DNA from: Ruminococcaceae bacterium UBA1767
GTDB taxonomy: Bacteria; Bacillota; Clostridia; Oscillospirales; Acutalibacteraceae
Direction: 5' to 3'
NCBI GenBank assembly: GCA_002315505.1
Contig: DCGX01000076.1
Location: 1 to 43,963 of the forward strand
DNA: 43,963 nt
Shown piece by piece: positions 22,707 through 31,189 of the stretch (the stretch's first letter is position 1; every line of letters begins with the position of its first letter). The notes under the pieces were generated by a model, which was not told where the DNA came from, searched no databases, and was given only the letters and a program-made list of their open reading frames with translations. A program made the position numbers and the translations under genes.

Positions 22707-23391
22707 ATATGCAATATTTAAAAATTGCAATAAATTGAATTACCGAACCTGCAACTATAAAAAGATGAAAAATCGAATGGCTGTATTTTACGTTTTTTAG
22801 CTGCAATACAAAAAATATCATTCCCAATGTATATACAGCTCCTCCGGCTATAAGCAGTACAATAAATTCTGCTGAATATGACAAAATCAGATATTTAATT
22901 GTCATAACCACACTCCAGCCGGATACAAAATATGCGCCATATGAAATTACCCTGTACTTAGTATAATCAATTGAAGTGAATACTATTCCTGTTATACAGA
23001 CGGCACATACAACACCGAATGACAGCCACGCCACAAACGGATAGCTTTCACGCAGACCTGTCAAAGCAACAGGTGCAAACGTACCGACAATAAGTCCGTA
23101 AATATCGCAGTGATCAATAATCTGCATTACTTTTTTACCCGTGTTCGCCCTCTTATTGTCAAGTCCGTGATATACACTTGAAACAGTATAAACCATTATC
23201 ATTGATATCCCGTAAATAGCTCCTGTTATTATACCGTACACATTTCGATGGACAGCGGCAAATACAACACAAAGCACTAATGCACATATCGCAAATGCAC
23301 CACCGACAATATGCGATACCATATTGAATATCTCCTCTCCCCTTGTATAATCAGGCAATTTTCTGTCTTTTAATTTTGTTCTTTTCTTCAC
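22705..23391 (-). CDS. Hemolysin III/AdipoR family membrane protein
   Basis: This 228-residue protein has about seven membrane helices. Family motifs include EEIFNMVSHIVGGAFA in the first helix region, TVSSVYHG, IDHCDIYGLIVGTFAP and HSIFHLFIVAGS, which carry the conserved Ser/His/Asp of the PAQR-related hydrolase superfamily. Its physiological role in Firmicutes is unproven despite the hemolysin name. I chose the GTG at 23391, 7 bases after AAAGGAGG; an in-frame ATG at 23415 would place the ribosome site inside the coding region. It is divergent from the XRE regulator and shares its palindrome-bearing promoter region. Confidence 0.88.
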   Translation of the reverse strand: MKKRTKLKDRKLPDYTRGEEIFNMVSHIVGGAFAICALVLCVVFAAVHRNVYGIITGAIYGISMIMVYTVSSVYHGLDNKRANTGKKVMQIIDHCDIYGLIVGTFAPVALTGLRESYPFVAWLSFGVVCAVCITGIVFTSIDYTKYRVISYGAYFVSGWSVVMTIKYLILSYSAEFIVLLIAGGAVYTLGMIFFVLQLKNVKYSHSIFHLFIVAGSVIQFIAIFKYCI

Positions 23392-23419
23392 AAAAAGCCC
23401 TCCTTTCTTTAACATCGGG

Positions 23420-23448
23420 ATTATAGTATCTCAAGTGAATTTCGTAAA
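23420..23448 (-). promoter_or_regulatory. Sigma-A promoter of hlyIII
   Basis: On the minus strand TTTACG (23443-23448), a 17-bp spacer and a perfect TATAAT (23420-23425) lie upstream of the GTG start. The nearest palindrome begins 22 bp further upstream. Confidence 0.7.
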
Positions 23449-23470
23449 GGTATAAATCGTAGAACCGCCT

Positions 23471-23517
23471 CTACTCATAGTAGAAATGCTCTTGACTTTT
23501 CACTCTACTGATAGTAG
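23471..23517. promoter_or_regulatory. Two near-identical CTACT-NAT-AGTAG palindromes, candidate operators
   Basis: Copy 1, CTACTCATAGTAG, is at 23471-23483 and copy 2, CTACTGATAGTAG, at 23505-23517. They are centred 34 bp apart, about three helical turns, so a repressor could bind both on the same face. They flank the -35 of the XRE promoter, and copy 2 overlaps its -10. The shape recalls dyad operators of BlaI/MecI or XRE repressors, but the regulator is not identified. Confidence 0.7.
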
Positions 23518-23520
23518 AAT
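23492..23520 (+). promoter_or_regulatory. Sigma-A promoter of the XRE regulator
   Basis: TTGACT at 23492-23497, a 17-bp spacer and TAGAAT at 23515-23520 predict a start near 23527. The -10 overlaps the second palindrome. Confidence 0.7.
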
Positions 23521-23543
23521 TGTTTAATATACGGAGGTAAAAT

Positions 23544-23891
23544 ATGAACGAACAGAGTTTTAATGAGAAACTGGCAAAAAGCCTTACAACATACAGAAAA
23601 TTAAACGGATTCACACAGACTGAAATTGCCGAAATGCTCGACTATTCCGACAAATCCATTTCAAAATGGGAGCGTGGTGATGGTACACCGAGTGCATTTG
23701 TATTATTCAATCTTTCTGAAATATACGGTATTTCAGTTTCAGAGCTTATCGGTCAGAGTCCGATGAGCAAGGCAAATATTAATCTTGCAAAATCAAAGGA
23801 AAAAGAAACAAAAGAACAGCTTAAAGCAAAAAAGAAAGCTATCGAACGTGCAAACAAGCAAAAGAAAAAAGAGAAAAAGCATAAAAAGTAA
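23544..23891 (+). CDS. XRE family transcriptional regulator with Lys-rich tail
   Basis: This 115-residue protein has a Cro/CI-type HTH over about residues 8-65 (LAKSLTTYRKLNGFTQTEIAEMLDYSDKSISKWERGDGTPS, then LSEIYGISVSELIG). It is followed by a highly charged tail from about residue 83 that is mostly Lys, Glu, Gln and Ala, probably a single helix, ending in KKEKKHKK. The start has GGAGG 8 bases upstream. It is divergent from hlyIII, with candidate operators between them, so it may repress itself and perhaps hlyIII. No dimerisation or ligand domain is visible. Confidence 0.88.
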   Translation: MNEQSFNEKLAKSLTTYRKLNGFTQTEIAEMLDYSDKSISKWERGDGTPSAFVLFNLSEIYGISVSELIGQSPMSKANINLAKSKEKETKEQLKAKKKAIERANKQKKKEKKHKK

Positions 23892-23949
23892 CTCTCATTT
23901 ATTCACAAATAATTTACAGATACATTCCTTATTATATGCTTCTGAGCAG

Positions 23950-23978
23950 TTGCAAAAGCATATAAAATATGATAAAAT
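23950..23978 (+). promoter_or_regulatory. Sigma-A promoter of the metallophosphoesterase-MMPL operon
   Basis: TTGCAA at 23950-23955, a 17-bp spacer and TAAAAT at 23973-23978 predict a start near 23985, about 23 bases before the first ATG of the operon. Confidence 0.66.
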
Positions 23979-24007
23979 ACATTAAGTATATTTTCGGGAG
24001 AAAAACT

Positions 24008-25165
24008 ATGTATAACGAAAAAATAAAGTTTAATAAAGACGGAAAGCTGACCATACTTCAGGTGAGTGATGCACAGGATATGCATATCCCACGTAAGGCA
24101 ATGTTTAAGATGCTCGAGAAGGTTTACGGCAAAGTGAATCCCGATTTGATTGTTCTTACAGGTGATAATATTTTAGGCAATCATCTTGACGATGCACGCT
24201 TCGGAAACAAAAAATCCGTTCACACTGAAGAAGGTACCTTAAAGAGAATGCAAAAAGCCCTCGGTTTTCTTCTTAAGCCGATTAATGACAGGAAGATTCC
24301 GTTTGCTTTTATATACGGAAATCACGACGACATGAACAGAATTTCAAAGGACAGACAGGCTGAGATTTTCGGCAGCTATGAATACTGTGTTCCATATAAC
24401 ACTGACGACAAATCAGTTGACTGCGACACATACAATATCCCTGTCTATTCGTCAAAGGACGAAAACAAAATAATGTACAACATATGGATGCTTGACTCCG
24501 CAGGCTGTGACAAGGACGGAAAGCCAGTTTACGGTCATGTGCAGAAAAACACCCTTGACTGGTACGAAAGAAAAAGTGATGAATTAAGAGCACAAAACGG
24601 TGGAGAAGCTGTTATGTCACTTATGTTTCAGCACATTCCCGTTGATGAGATTAAGGAATTGTATGTTGAATGCGATGAAAAAGACAAGAATTCAATAAAG
24701 CTCCCCGACGGGAAATTTGTTAAGCTCGACAAGGAAAAAGCTAACGGCTATGCTTTTGAAATCGAGCACAATGAAAGTGAATATAACAATCAGCTCGATA
24801 TTCTCAAAAGGCATAACGATGTTTGCGGACTTGTATTCGGTCACGACCATATGAATTCATTTATTGCAAAAATCAAAGACATTAATATTATTCAGACCTC
24901 CGGTGCATCGTTCCGTTGCTACGGTAATCTTGTCACAAGAGGAGTTCGTGTATTTGTTATTGACGAAAATGACACCACAAGCTTTGAAACATATCAGATA
25001 GGTTATTTTGATTTATTCGGCAAATCAATTATTTCCGTTCTGCGCTATATCTTCAGCGCAGATGAATACGAAAAGGTAAAGGCGGTTATCATCGCCCTCT
25101 TCTGCGTTATCGGTGGCGGACTTTTAGCATATATACTTGCAATACTCAATCTATTCGGAATTTAA
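24008..25165 (+). CDS. Calcineurin-like metallophosphoesterase with C-terminal membrane helix
   Basis: This 385-residue protein carries the dimetal phosphoesterase motifs in order: ILQVSDAQDMHI (Asp and the usual His replaced by Gln in DAQD), VLTGDNI, YGNHDDMN, MFQHIP and FGHDHMN. A hydrophobic helix near the C-terminus (VIIALFCVIGGGLLAYILAIL) would tail-anchor it, leaving the catalytic domain probably cytoplasmic as no signal peptide is seen. The ATG at 24008 follows GGGAG. The next gene, an MMPL exporter, starts 13 bases later, so the operon may couple lipid or nucleotide phosphate cleavage to export, but the substrate is unknown. Confidence 0.87.
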   Translation: MYNEKIKFNKDGKLTILQVSDAQDMHIPRKAMFKMLEKVYGKVNPDLIVLTGDNILGNHLDDARFGNKKSVHTEEGTLKRMQKALGFLLKPINDRKIPFAFIYGNHDDMNRISKDRQAEIFGSYEYCVPYNTDDKSVDCDTYNIPVYSSKDENKIMYNIWMLDSAGCDKDGKPVYGHVQKNTLDWYERKSDELRAQNGGEAVMSLMFQHIPVDEIKELYVECDEKDKNSIKLPDGKFVKLDKEKANGYAFEIEHNESEYNNQLDILKRHNDVCGLVFGHDHMNSFIAKIKDINIIQTSGASFRCYGNLVTRGVRVFVIDENDTTSFETYQIGYFDLFGKSIISVLRYIFSADEYEKVKAVIIALFCVIGGGLLAYILAILNLFGI

Positions 25166-25178
25166 CGGGAGAAATTTA

Positions 25179-27461
25179 ATGAACAAGCTTTCAAAATTTG
25201 TTGTAAGCAGACCGAAATTTATTGTTTTTATTTCGTTGTTACTGCTTATTCCTACAATTATCGGTGCAATATTAACCCCGGTAAACTATGATATTCTCGA
25301 TTATCTGCCCAGCAAGCTAAGCTCCGCAAAGGGTGAAAGAATTCTCAGCGAGGAATTCAACAGTGCTTCAATGACAATGGTTATCACCGAGAATATGTCT
25401 TCAAAAGAAATTCTTAACTTAAAAAAAGAATTTCTGCAAATCAAAAATGTTGACAGCGTTATCTGGACCGACAGCTTTTCCGACGGAAATCTGCCCGGCG
25501 AGATGCTTCCCGATGAATTAAAAGATATTTTCTACAGCAAAGACGGAAGCTTTGCTATGATGTATATTCAGCTTGAAAACGGAATTTCATCAAGAAAGGA
25601 AATAAAAGCTGTTCAGCAAATTCAGAAGATTGCCGACTGGTATCCGTCCGAAGGGCAGAATGTTTACGTCAGCGGTCTTACGGCTGTCAGCGGTCAGACA
25701 AAATCAATGACCGACAGGCAAGCTCCGGTTTACGTCGCCATTGCAATTATTCTTGCAGTAGTTGTAATGCTGTTCACTATGGAATCAAGTGTCATTCCGT
25801 TTATACTTGTCGGTGTTCTGTCCATGGCGGTTGTATTCAACATGGGCACAAACTTTATCATCGGCGGTGTTTCTTATATCACACAAAGTATTGCCGCCAT
25901 ATTACAGCTTGCAGTTACACTTGACTACTCAATCTTCCTTGTTAACAGATATAACGAGGAAAAAAAGAATACTCCCGTCAAGGAGCAGGCAATGGAAAAA
26001 GCACTGCACGGTTCTTTCACTTCTCTTTCGGGAAGCAGTCTGACTACACTTTCAGGCTTCGTTGCATTATGCTTTATGCAGCTTAAATTAGGTTTCAACA
26101 TCGGCTTTGTTATGGCAAAGGGTGTTGTTCTCGGTGTTCTTGCCGTTGTTACAATTCTGCCTGCATTTTTGCTCATTTTTGATGAAAAAATCGAAAAGCA
26201 CAAGCACAAAACTCTTTCGCTCACCTTCAGAGGTGCGTCAAAATTTGTAATTAAGACACGTGGACTTTTTGCGGTAATATTTGTTATTATTCTTTTACCT
26301 GCAGTTGTTTTAGGCAACAGTGTTGAAACTTATTTTAATGTTTCGGTAATTGACAAGAACTCGGATGAAATTACGGCACAGGATGTCTTACGTGACGAAT
26401 TTAATATGAATTCAATGCATTTTATCGTTGTTGATGACTCTCTTCCGACGAAACAGCTTTCGGAAATTGCTGCGAGAATCAGCAACGTTGACGGAATAAA
26501 CAGAGTAATCGGATACAACTATCTTCTCGGAACAACTATCCCCGACTCAATTGTACCCGATGAGGTCAATTCAATCTGCAAGCAGGGCGGTTATCAGATT
26601 ATGCTCGCAGTTTCCGATTATACCGCCACAACAGAGAAATGCGACAATCAGGTTGAACAGATGCAAAGCATTGTCAACGAATACGCAGGTGAGGAAAAAG
26701 GCACGGGATATGTCACCGGTGAAGGCGCTCTTTATAAGGATTTAAAACAGACAACCGACACCGATTTCCGTGTTACAAACATTATTTCAATTATTGCCGT
26801 ATTCATCGTTATTGCGGTTGTTTTCAAATCATGGACGCTGCCGATACTGCTCATTCTTTCAATAGAGCTTGCAATATGGATTAATGAGGGAATTGCCTTT
26901 TTAACGGGAGCATCGGTTTCATTCGTTGCTCCGACAATGATTACCTGCGTTCAGCTGGGTGCTACAGTTGACTACGCTATTCTCCTTACATCAAGATTCA
27001 AGGAAGAAATATCCAAGGGCTTTAACAAGGTTGAAGCAATGAAAAACGCCGCTTTTCAGTCGGTAAAATCCATATTCCAAAGTGCAATGATGTTTTTCTT
27101 TGCCACCTTCGGAGTGTATCTTGTATGCTCAATCACTATCGTTAAAGAAATATGTGCAATGCTTGCACGTGGTTCGATTATCAGTGCGCTGGTTATTCTT
27201 CTTTTCCTCATGCCGTTGCTTGTAATTACAGAAAAGCTGATTGCAAAAACAACAAAGGGCTGGAACGAACCTGCTCCTGCGGTTGAGGGTGACGATATCG
27301 AATACGTTATTCCGGCCGAAGAAAAACCGATAAGAATTACCAATAAGGTTAAAAAAGATAAAAAAGAAAAGAAAGATAAGAAAGCCAATAAGCACAAGGA
27401 CAAGAATGTTGAGTTTGAAGAAGAAACCTTCACTGAATTTTCTTTCTCGGATGACGAATGA
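25179..27461 (+). CDS. MMPL/RND family transporter
   Basis: This 760-residue exporter has two repeats of six membrane helices, each with a large extracytoplasmic loop after the first helix. The conserved membrane Asp-Tyr pairs are in LDYSIFLVNRYNEE (Asp249) and VDYAILLTSRFKEE (Asp598), the proton-relay positions of MMPL proteins. A cytoplasmic C-tail of about 60 residues is very Lys-rich (KVKKDKKEKKDKKANKHKDKN) and then acidic. Family members export lipids, glycolipids or small hydrophobic molecules using proton force. The ATG at 25179 follows CGGGAG. It sits between a metallophosphoesterase and a lipoprotein gene, so the lipoprotein is a candidate external partner. Confidence 0.92.
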   Translation: MNKLSKFVVSRPKFIVFISLLLLIPTIIGAILTPVNYDILDYLPSKLSSAKGERILSEEFNSASMTMVITENMSSKEILNLKKEFLQIKNVDSVIWTDSFSDGNLPGEMLPDELKDIFYSKDGSFAMMYIQLENGISSRKEIKAVQQIQKIADWYPSEGQNVYVSGLTAVSGQTKSMTDRQAPVYVAIAIILAVVVMLFTMESSVIPFILVGVLSMAVVFNMGTNFIIGGVSYITQSIAAILQLAVTLDYSIFLVNRYNEEKKNTPVKEQAMEKALHGSFTSLSGSSLTTLSGFVALCFMQLKLGFNIGFVMAKGVVLGVLAVVTILPAFLLIFDEKIEKHKHKTLSLTFRGASKFVIKTRGLFAVIFVIILLPAVVLGNSVETYFNVSVIDKNSDEITAQDVLRDEFNMNSMHFIVVDDSLPTKQLSEIAARISNVDGINRVIGYNYLLGTTIPDSIVPDEVNSICKQGGYQIMLAVSDYTATTEKCDNQVEQMQSIVNEYAGEEKGTGYVTGEGALYKDLKQTTDTDFRVTNIISIIAVFIVIAVVFKSWTLPILLILSIELAIWINEGIAFLTGASVSFVAPTMITCVQLGATVDYAILLTSRFKEEISKGFNKVEAMKNAAFQSVKSIFQSAMMFFFATFGVYLVCSITIVKEICAMLARGSIISALVILLFLMPLLVITEKLIAKTTKGWNEPAPAVEGDDIEYVIPAEEKPIRITNKVKKDKKEKKDKKANKHKDKNVEFEEETFTEFSFSDDE

Positions 27462-27477
27462 CAGAGAGGACAATGCT

Positions 27478-29112
27478 ATGAAAAACATAAAAAAAATAAT
27501 CGCACTTCTTCTTGCCGTTGCTATGCTGTTACTTTCAGCCTGTGGCTCTGAAAATATCACAGAAAATGAAAACAGCGATTACGTAACGTACAACACACCT
27601 GCAGGTTTTGCAAAGAAGAGTGAAACAGTATATGTAAATCTTGACAGCAAGGGTAATCCGCTGCAGACAATTGTCAGTGACTGGATTCACACAACTCAGT
27701 CAGAGGTTTATGTTGATGACAAAACCAATCTCAGCGAAATTGTAAATGTTAAGGATGATTCCAAATACGAGGTTGACGGACAGAATATACGTTGGCATAT
27801 GAAATCCACCGACCTTTATTATCAGGGAAAAAGCACGCAGACTCTTCCTGTTAATTTCAAGATTCAGTATTCCCTTGACGGAAAAAGTATTGAGCCGTCC
27901 GTGCTTTTAGGCAAAAGCGGTAACGTGCAGATTAAAATCACAATGACCAACACTGATTCGTATCAGGCAAAGGTTAACGGACAAACTGTTACAATGTATA
28001 ATCCGCTCGCCATTGTAGGCGGTGTAATGCTCAGTGAAAACAAATTCAGCAATATCACCATAAAAAACGGTCAGCTTGTCGGCACTGGCAATACGCAGTA
28101 TGCTATGCTCGCAGGCTTCCCCGGACTTCGTGAGAGTCTTGGTGTCACTCAGAATTCAACAGAGGGTGAAAACGTATTTACTCTCGACAACGAATTTATC
28201 ATAACCGCAGACGTGACTGAGTTTGAGCTTGGCAACTTTATGTTTGCAGGCTTACCTGTTTCATCTCTCGGAATCGGTCTTAACAGCGTTACAAACTCAA
28301 TGGACGATGTCCGAGATAATCTTGCAAAGCTCCAGTCTGTACAGGCAAGTCTTCAGTCAATGAATCTTGATTCCGTTATAAACGCAATGACTACCGACTC
28401 AAACAAGCTCGCTAATCTTTCGGCACTCGTTACACAGGCATCAAGCATTTATCAGAGTAATCAGGCACTGTTGAATGTAATTGACAAATACACCACTGCT
28501 GATAATCTTGCGGCAATTCAGGCTCTGAGCGACTATATCTCGACCGCAGACTTCACGGGACTTGAGGACGCATTGACAGTTATCAATTCCATTTTCGGTA
28601 ACGAAGAATCCGCCGCTATTATTTCCGACGGTATGTCTGTGCTCAAGCAGATGTCTGCTGATTTAAGTGACCCACAGGTCCAGCAGGCAATCAACAATCT
28701 TCCGCAAACAGTTAACACACTTTCACAGCTTCAGAGTGCAATTAACGAAAACAGAACTCTTATCGAGGCATTGAAGTCACTTTCTGACACATCTGCATTG
28801 TCAAATCTCACTTCAACAGTTAATGATTTGAAATCATCTCTTGCCGCCGACAGTATGCTTTCTATTTTTAATGCAGACGGAAATTCTGACGAGGTTGCCG
28901 CAAGAATGACAGCATGGTTCAAAATCGGCACAGGCTACACCATTTTCACAAAGAAAGCAGATACAATGAATTCAAGTGTTGTTTTTGTATTCAAAACCGA
29001 CAGTATTAAAAAAGGTGTTCAATCCGCTGTTGATGACGAGGATTACGAATCCGCAAATAATGACAGTTCATCAAAAGGCTTTCTTGACAAAATATTAGAT
29101 TTATTCAGGTGA
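27478..29112 (+). CDS. Surface lipoprotein of unknown function, MMPL-associated
   Basis: This 544-residue protein has a lipoprotein signal: basic start, hydrophobic core LLLAVAMLLLSAC and lipidated Cys22. The N-terminal 250 residues look like a beta-rich extracellular domain resembling the region found with YhgE/Pip-like and MMPL-associated proteins (YVNLDSKGNPLQTIVSDWIH). From about residue 285 to 465 the sequence is helical and Gln/Ser/Leu-rich, likely coiled coil, with repeated short segments (NLAKLQSVQASLQSMNL). The C-terminus is Asp/Ser-rich and ends LDKILDLFR. The ATG at 27478 has AGAGG upstream; the gene lies 16 bases after the exporter. I infer it assists that transporter outside the membrane. 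Confidence 0.8.
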   Translation: MKNIKKIIALLLAVAMLLLSACGSENITENENSDYVTYNTPAGFAKKSETVYVNLDSKGNPLQTIVSDWIHTTQSEVYVDDKTNLSEIVNVKDDSKYEVDGQNIRWHMKSTDLYYQGKSTQTLPVNFKIQYSLDGKSIEPSVLLGKSGNVQIKITMTNTDSYQAKVNGQTVTMYNPLAIVGGVMLSENKFSNITIKNGQLVGTGNTQYAMLAGFPGLRESLGVTQNSTEGENVFTLDNEFIITADVTEFELGNFMFAGLPVSSLGIGLNSVTNSMDDVRDNLAKLQSVQASLQSMNLDSVINAMTTDSNKLANLSALVTQASSIYQSNQALLNVIDKYTTADNLAAIQALSDYISTADFTGLEDALTVINSIFGNEESAAIISDGMSVLKQMSADLSDPQVQQAINNLPQTVNTLSQLQSAINENRTLIEALKSLSDTSALSNLTSTVNDLKSSLAADSMLSIFNADGNSDEVAARMTAWFKIGTGYTIFTKKADTMNSSVVFVFKTDSIKKGVQSAVDDEDYESANNDSSSKGFLDKILDLFR

Positions 29113-29116
29113 TTAT

Positions 29117-29428
29117 ATGATAAAACTGCCCGATATTTTCTGGTTCCAGGGTTTGATGCAATTTCACGGCAAGGGTAACACCTACATCGGTTCAATCGGC
29201 ACTGACCCATCTACCGGTCTTATGAAACAAAATATCCTCAATTACCGTGTATGGATTGAGGAAAAGGAAGAAGGCAATGAGCTTCTTGCAATTTGCTATA
29301 AGGGCTTGAAATGCTTTGAGGAAACCGCTGACGAAGATAAGATAACCATGTCCTTCCCCTGCTCCAATGACGGAGTTAGTCAGGCAAAGGAATGGATTGA
29401 ACAAATCTATACGGAGGGTAAAATATGA
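29117..29428 (+). CDS. Small protein of unknown function
   Basis: I do not recognise this 103-residue soluble protein. It contains FWFQGLMQFHGKGNTYIGSIGTDPSTG and YRVWIEEKEEGNELLAICYKGLKCFEE, with many aromatic residues and mixed charge consistent with a compact alpha/beta fold. There is no signal peptide. AGGTGA lies 6 bases before the ATG. It begins 4 bases after the lipoprotein gene and overlaps the GH2 gene by 4 bases (ATGA), so it links the exporter cluster with the glycosidase in one transcript. Confidence 0.75.
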   Translation: MIKLPDIFWFQGLMQFHGKGNTYIGSIGTDPSTGLMKQNILNYRVWIEEKEEGNELLAICYKGLKCFEETADEDKITMSFPCSNDGVSQAKEWIEQIYTEGKI

Positions 29429-31179
29429 CAAAAATGCTGACACAATGGACAGATAATGTTGATATTGAATGTCCGTTAAACGAATATCCGAGGCCTCAGT
29501 TAGAGCGTAAAAGCTGGCAGAACCTTAACGGAAAATTCGAATACACAATCACGGATTTAACCGAGGTTATTCCCGATGAATTTGATGGTGAGATTATTGT
29601 CCCATTCGCAATCGAAAGCTATCTTTCGGGTGTAGGACGTCATCTGACCGAAAAAGAACATCTTTGGTACAGAAAGAAATTCACACTCAACAAATGCTTT
29701 GAAGGCAAGAGAACAATTCTCCATTTCAGCGCAGTTGACTACAAGTCAAAAATATTTATTAACGGAAACAAGGTCGGCTCTCATATCGGCGGATATAATC
29801 CGTTCAGCTTTGATATCACCGACTATCTTGTTGAGGGCGAAAACGTGCTTATTGTCCAGGTTGCTGACCCTACAGACAGTGGTTGGCAGGACAGAGGCAA
29901 GCAGGTACATGAATCAACAGGCTTCTGGTACACGGCTACAAGCGGAATATGGCAGACAGTATGGCTTGAGCCTGTAAATGAGGTTCATGCAGAAAAAATA
30001 AAAATCACTCCCGATATTGACAATTCAAGTATTAATATAAAAACCATCTGTACTGATGAAAATGTTACCTTAAAGGCTATCATCAAGGACGATGACACAA
30101 TTATTTTTGCAGGAAACATCGACACGGATGCTGATATTCAGATTAAAAATGTCAAGCTGTGGAGCCCCGAAAATCCGTTTTTATATGATGTTGCCATCGC
30201 CGTATTCGATAAGGACGGAGTGGTTGTGGATGCCTTCTCAAGCTATTTCGGTATGAGAAAATACTCAATCGGACTCGATGCAAACGGAATTCCGCGTCTT
30301 TATCTCAACAACAAGCCTTATTTCCATAACGGACTTCTTGACCAGGGCTACTGGCCCGACGGCGGTCTTACCGCACCATGCGATGAAGCTATGATTTTCG
30401 ATATTCAGAAAATGAAGGATTTAGGCTTCAATATGCTTCGTAAGCACATCAAGGTTGAGCCTCACAGATGGTATTATCATTGCGACAAAATCGGTATGAT
30501 TGTATGGCAGGATATGGTTTGCGGTGCAGAAAAAATAGATATGTTCACCGTAGGTGTTTTGCCGAATATTTTTATTCGCAAGATTAATGACAGTAATTAC
30601 AAGCTCTTCGGTGTCAGCAATTCCGAGTGCCGCAATGCTCACGAAAAAGCAATTTATGAAACAATTGACAATCTTTACAATTTCCCCTGTATCGGTTGCT
30701 GGGTTCCGTTTAACGAGGCGTGGGGACAGTTTGACGCAAAAAGAATTGCCGATGAAGTAAAGGAATATGACCCTACAAGAATCGTTGACCATGCAAGCGG
30801 CTGGCACGACCAGGGTGGTATTGAAGTAAAAAGTGTTCATCAGTACATACTCCCTGTTCTTATGCCGAAAAAAGACGGCAGACCTTTTGTTCTTAGTGAA
30901 TTCGGAGGCTACAGCCGTATTATAGAAAACCACGTATGGAACAGAAAAAAGAGCTTCGGCTACGTTATGTTCAAGACTAAGGATACTCTTACAAAGGCAT
31001 ACAAAAAGCTCTACGAAAAGCAGATTATTCCCAAAATTTCAAAGGGACTTTCAGCCTGCATTTATACTCAGGTAAGCGATGTTGAATTTGAGGTTAACGG
31101 AATATATACCTATGACAGAGAAATGCTCAAAATCGACGAGTACACAATTAAGGAAATCAACTCAAAAATGAAATTATGA
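29425..31179 (+). CDS. Glycoside hydrolase family 2 enzyme
   Basis: This 584-residue enzyme has the GH2 order. A sugar-binding jelly roll covers about 15-190 (PRPQLERKSWQNLNGKFEY, LWYRKKFTL, FSAVDYKSKIFINGNKVGSHIGGYNPFSFDITDYL), an Ig-like sandwich about 190-275, and a TIM barrel follows. The general acid/base is Glu431 in VPFNEAWGQFD and the nucleophile is probably Glu492 in LSEFGGYS. There is no signal peptide, so it acts inside the cell on imported glycosides. The exact sugar (galactose, glucuronic acid, mannose) cannot be read from these motifs. ACGGAGGG precedes the ATG. A WYL-type regulator follows 10 bases later. Confidence 0.9.
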   Translation: MTKMLTQWTDNVDIECPLNEYPRPQLERKSWQNLNGKFEYTITDLTEVIPDEFDGEIIVPFAIESYLSGVGRHLTEKEHLWYRKKFTLNKCFEGKRTILHFSAVDYKSKIFINGNKVGSHIGGYNPFSFDITDYLVEGENVLIVQVADPTDSGWQDRGKQVHESTGFWYTATSGIWQTVWLEPVNEVHAEKIKITPDIDNSSINIKTICTDENVTLKAIIKDDDTIIFAGNIDTDADIQIKNVKLWSPENPFLYDVAIAVFDKDGVVVDAFSSYFGMRKYSIGLDANGIPRLYLNNKPYFHNGLLDQGYWPDGGLTAPCDEAMIFDIQKMKDLGFNMLRKHIKVEPHRWYYHCDKIGMIVWQDMVCGAEKIDMFTVGVLPNIFIRKINDSNYKLFGVSNSECRNAHEKAIYETIDNLYNFPCIGCWVPFNEAWGQFDAKRIADEVKEYDPTRIVDHASGWHDQGGIEVKSVHQYILPVLMPKKDGRPFVLSEFGGYSRIIENHVWNRKKSFGYVMFKTKDTLTKAYKKLYEKQIIPKISKGLSACIYTQVSDVEFEVNGIYTYDREMLKIDEYTIKEINSKMKL

Positions 31180-31189
31180 GGTGACTGAT

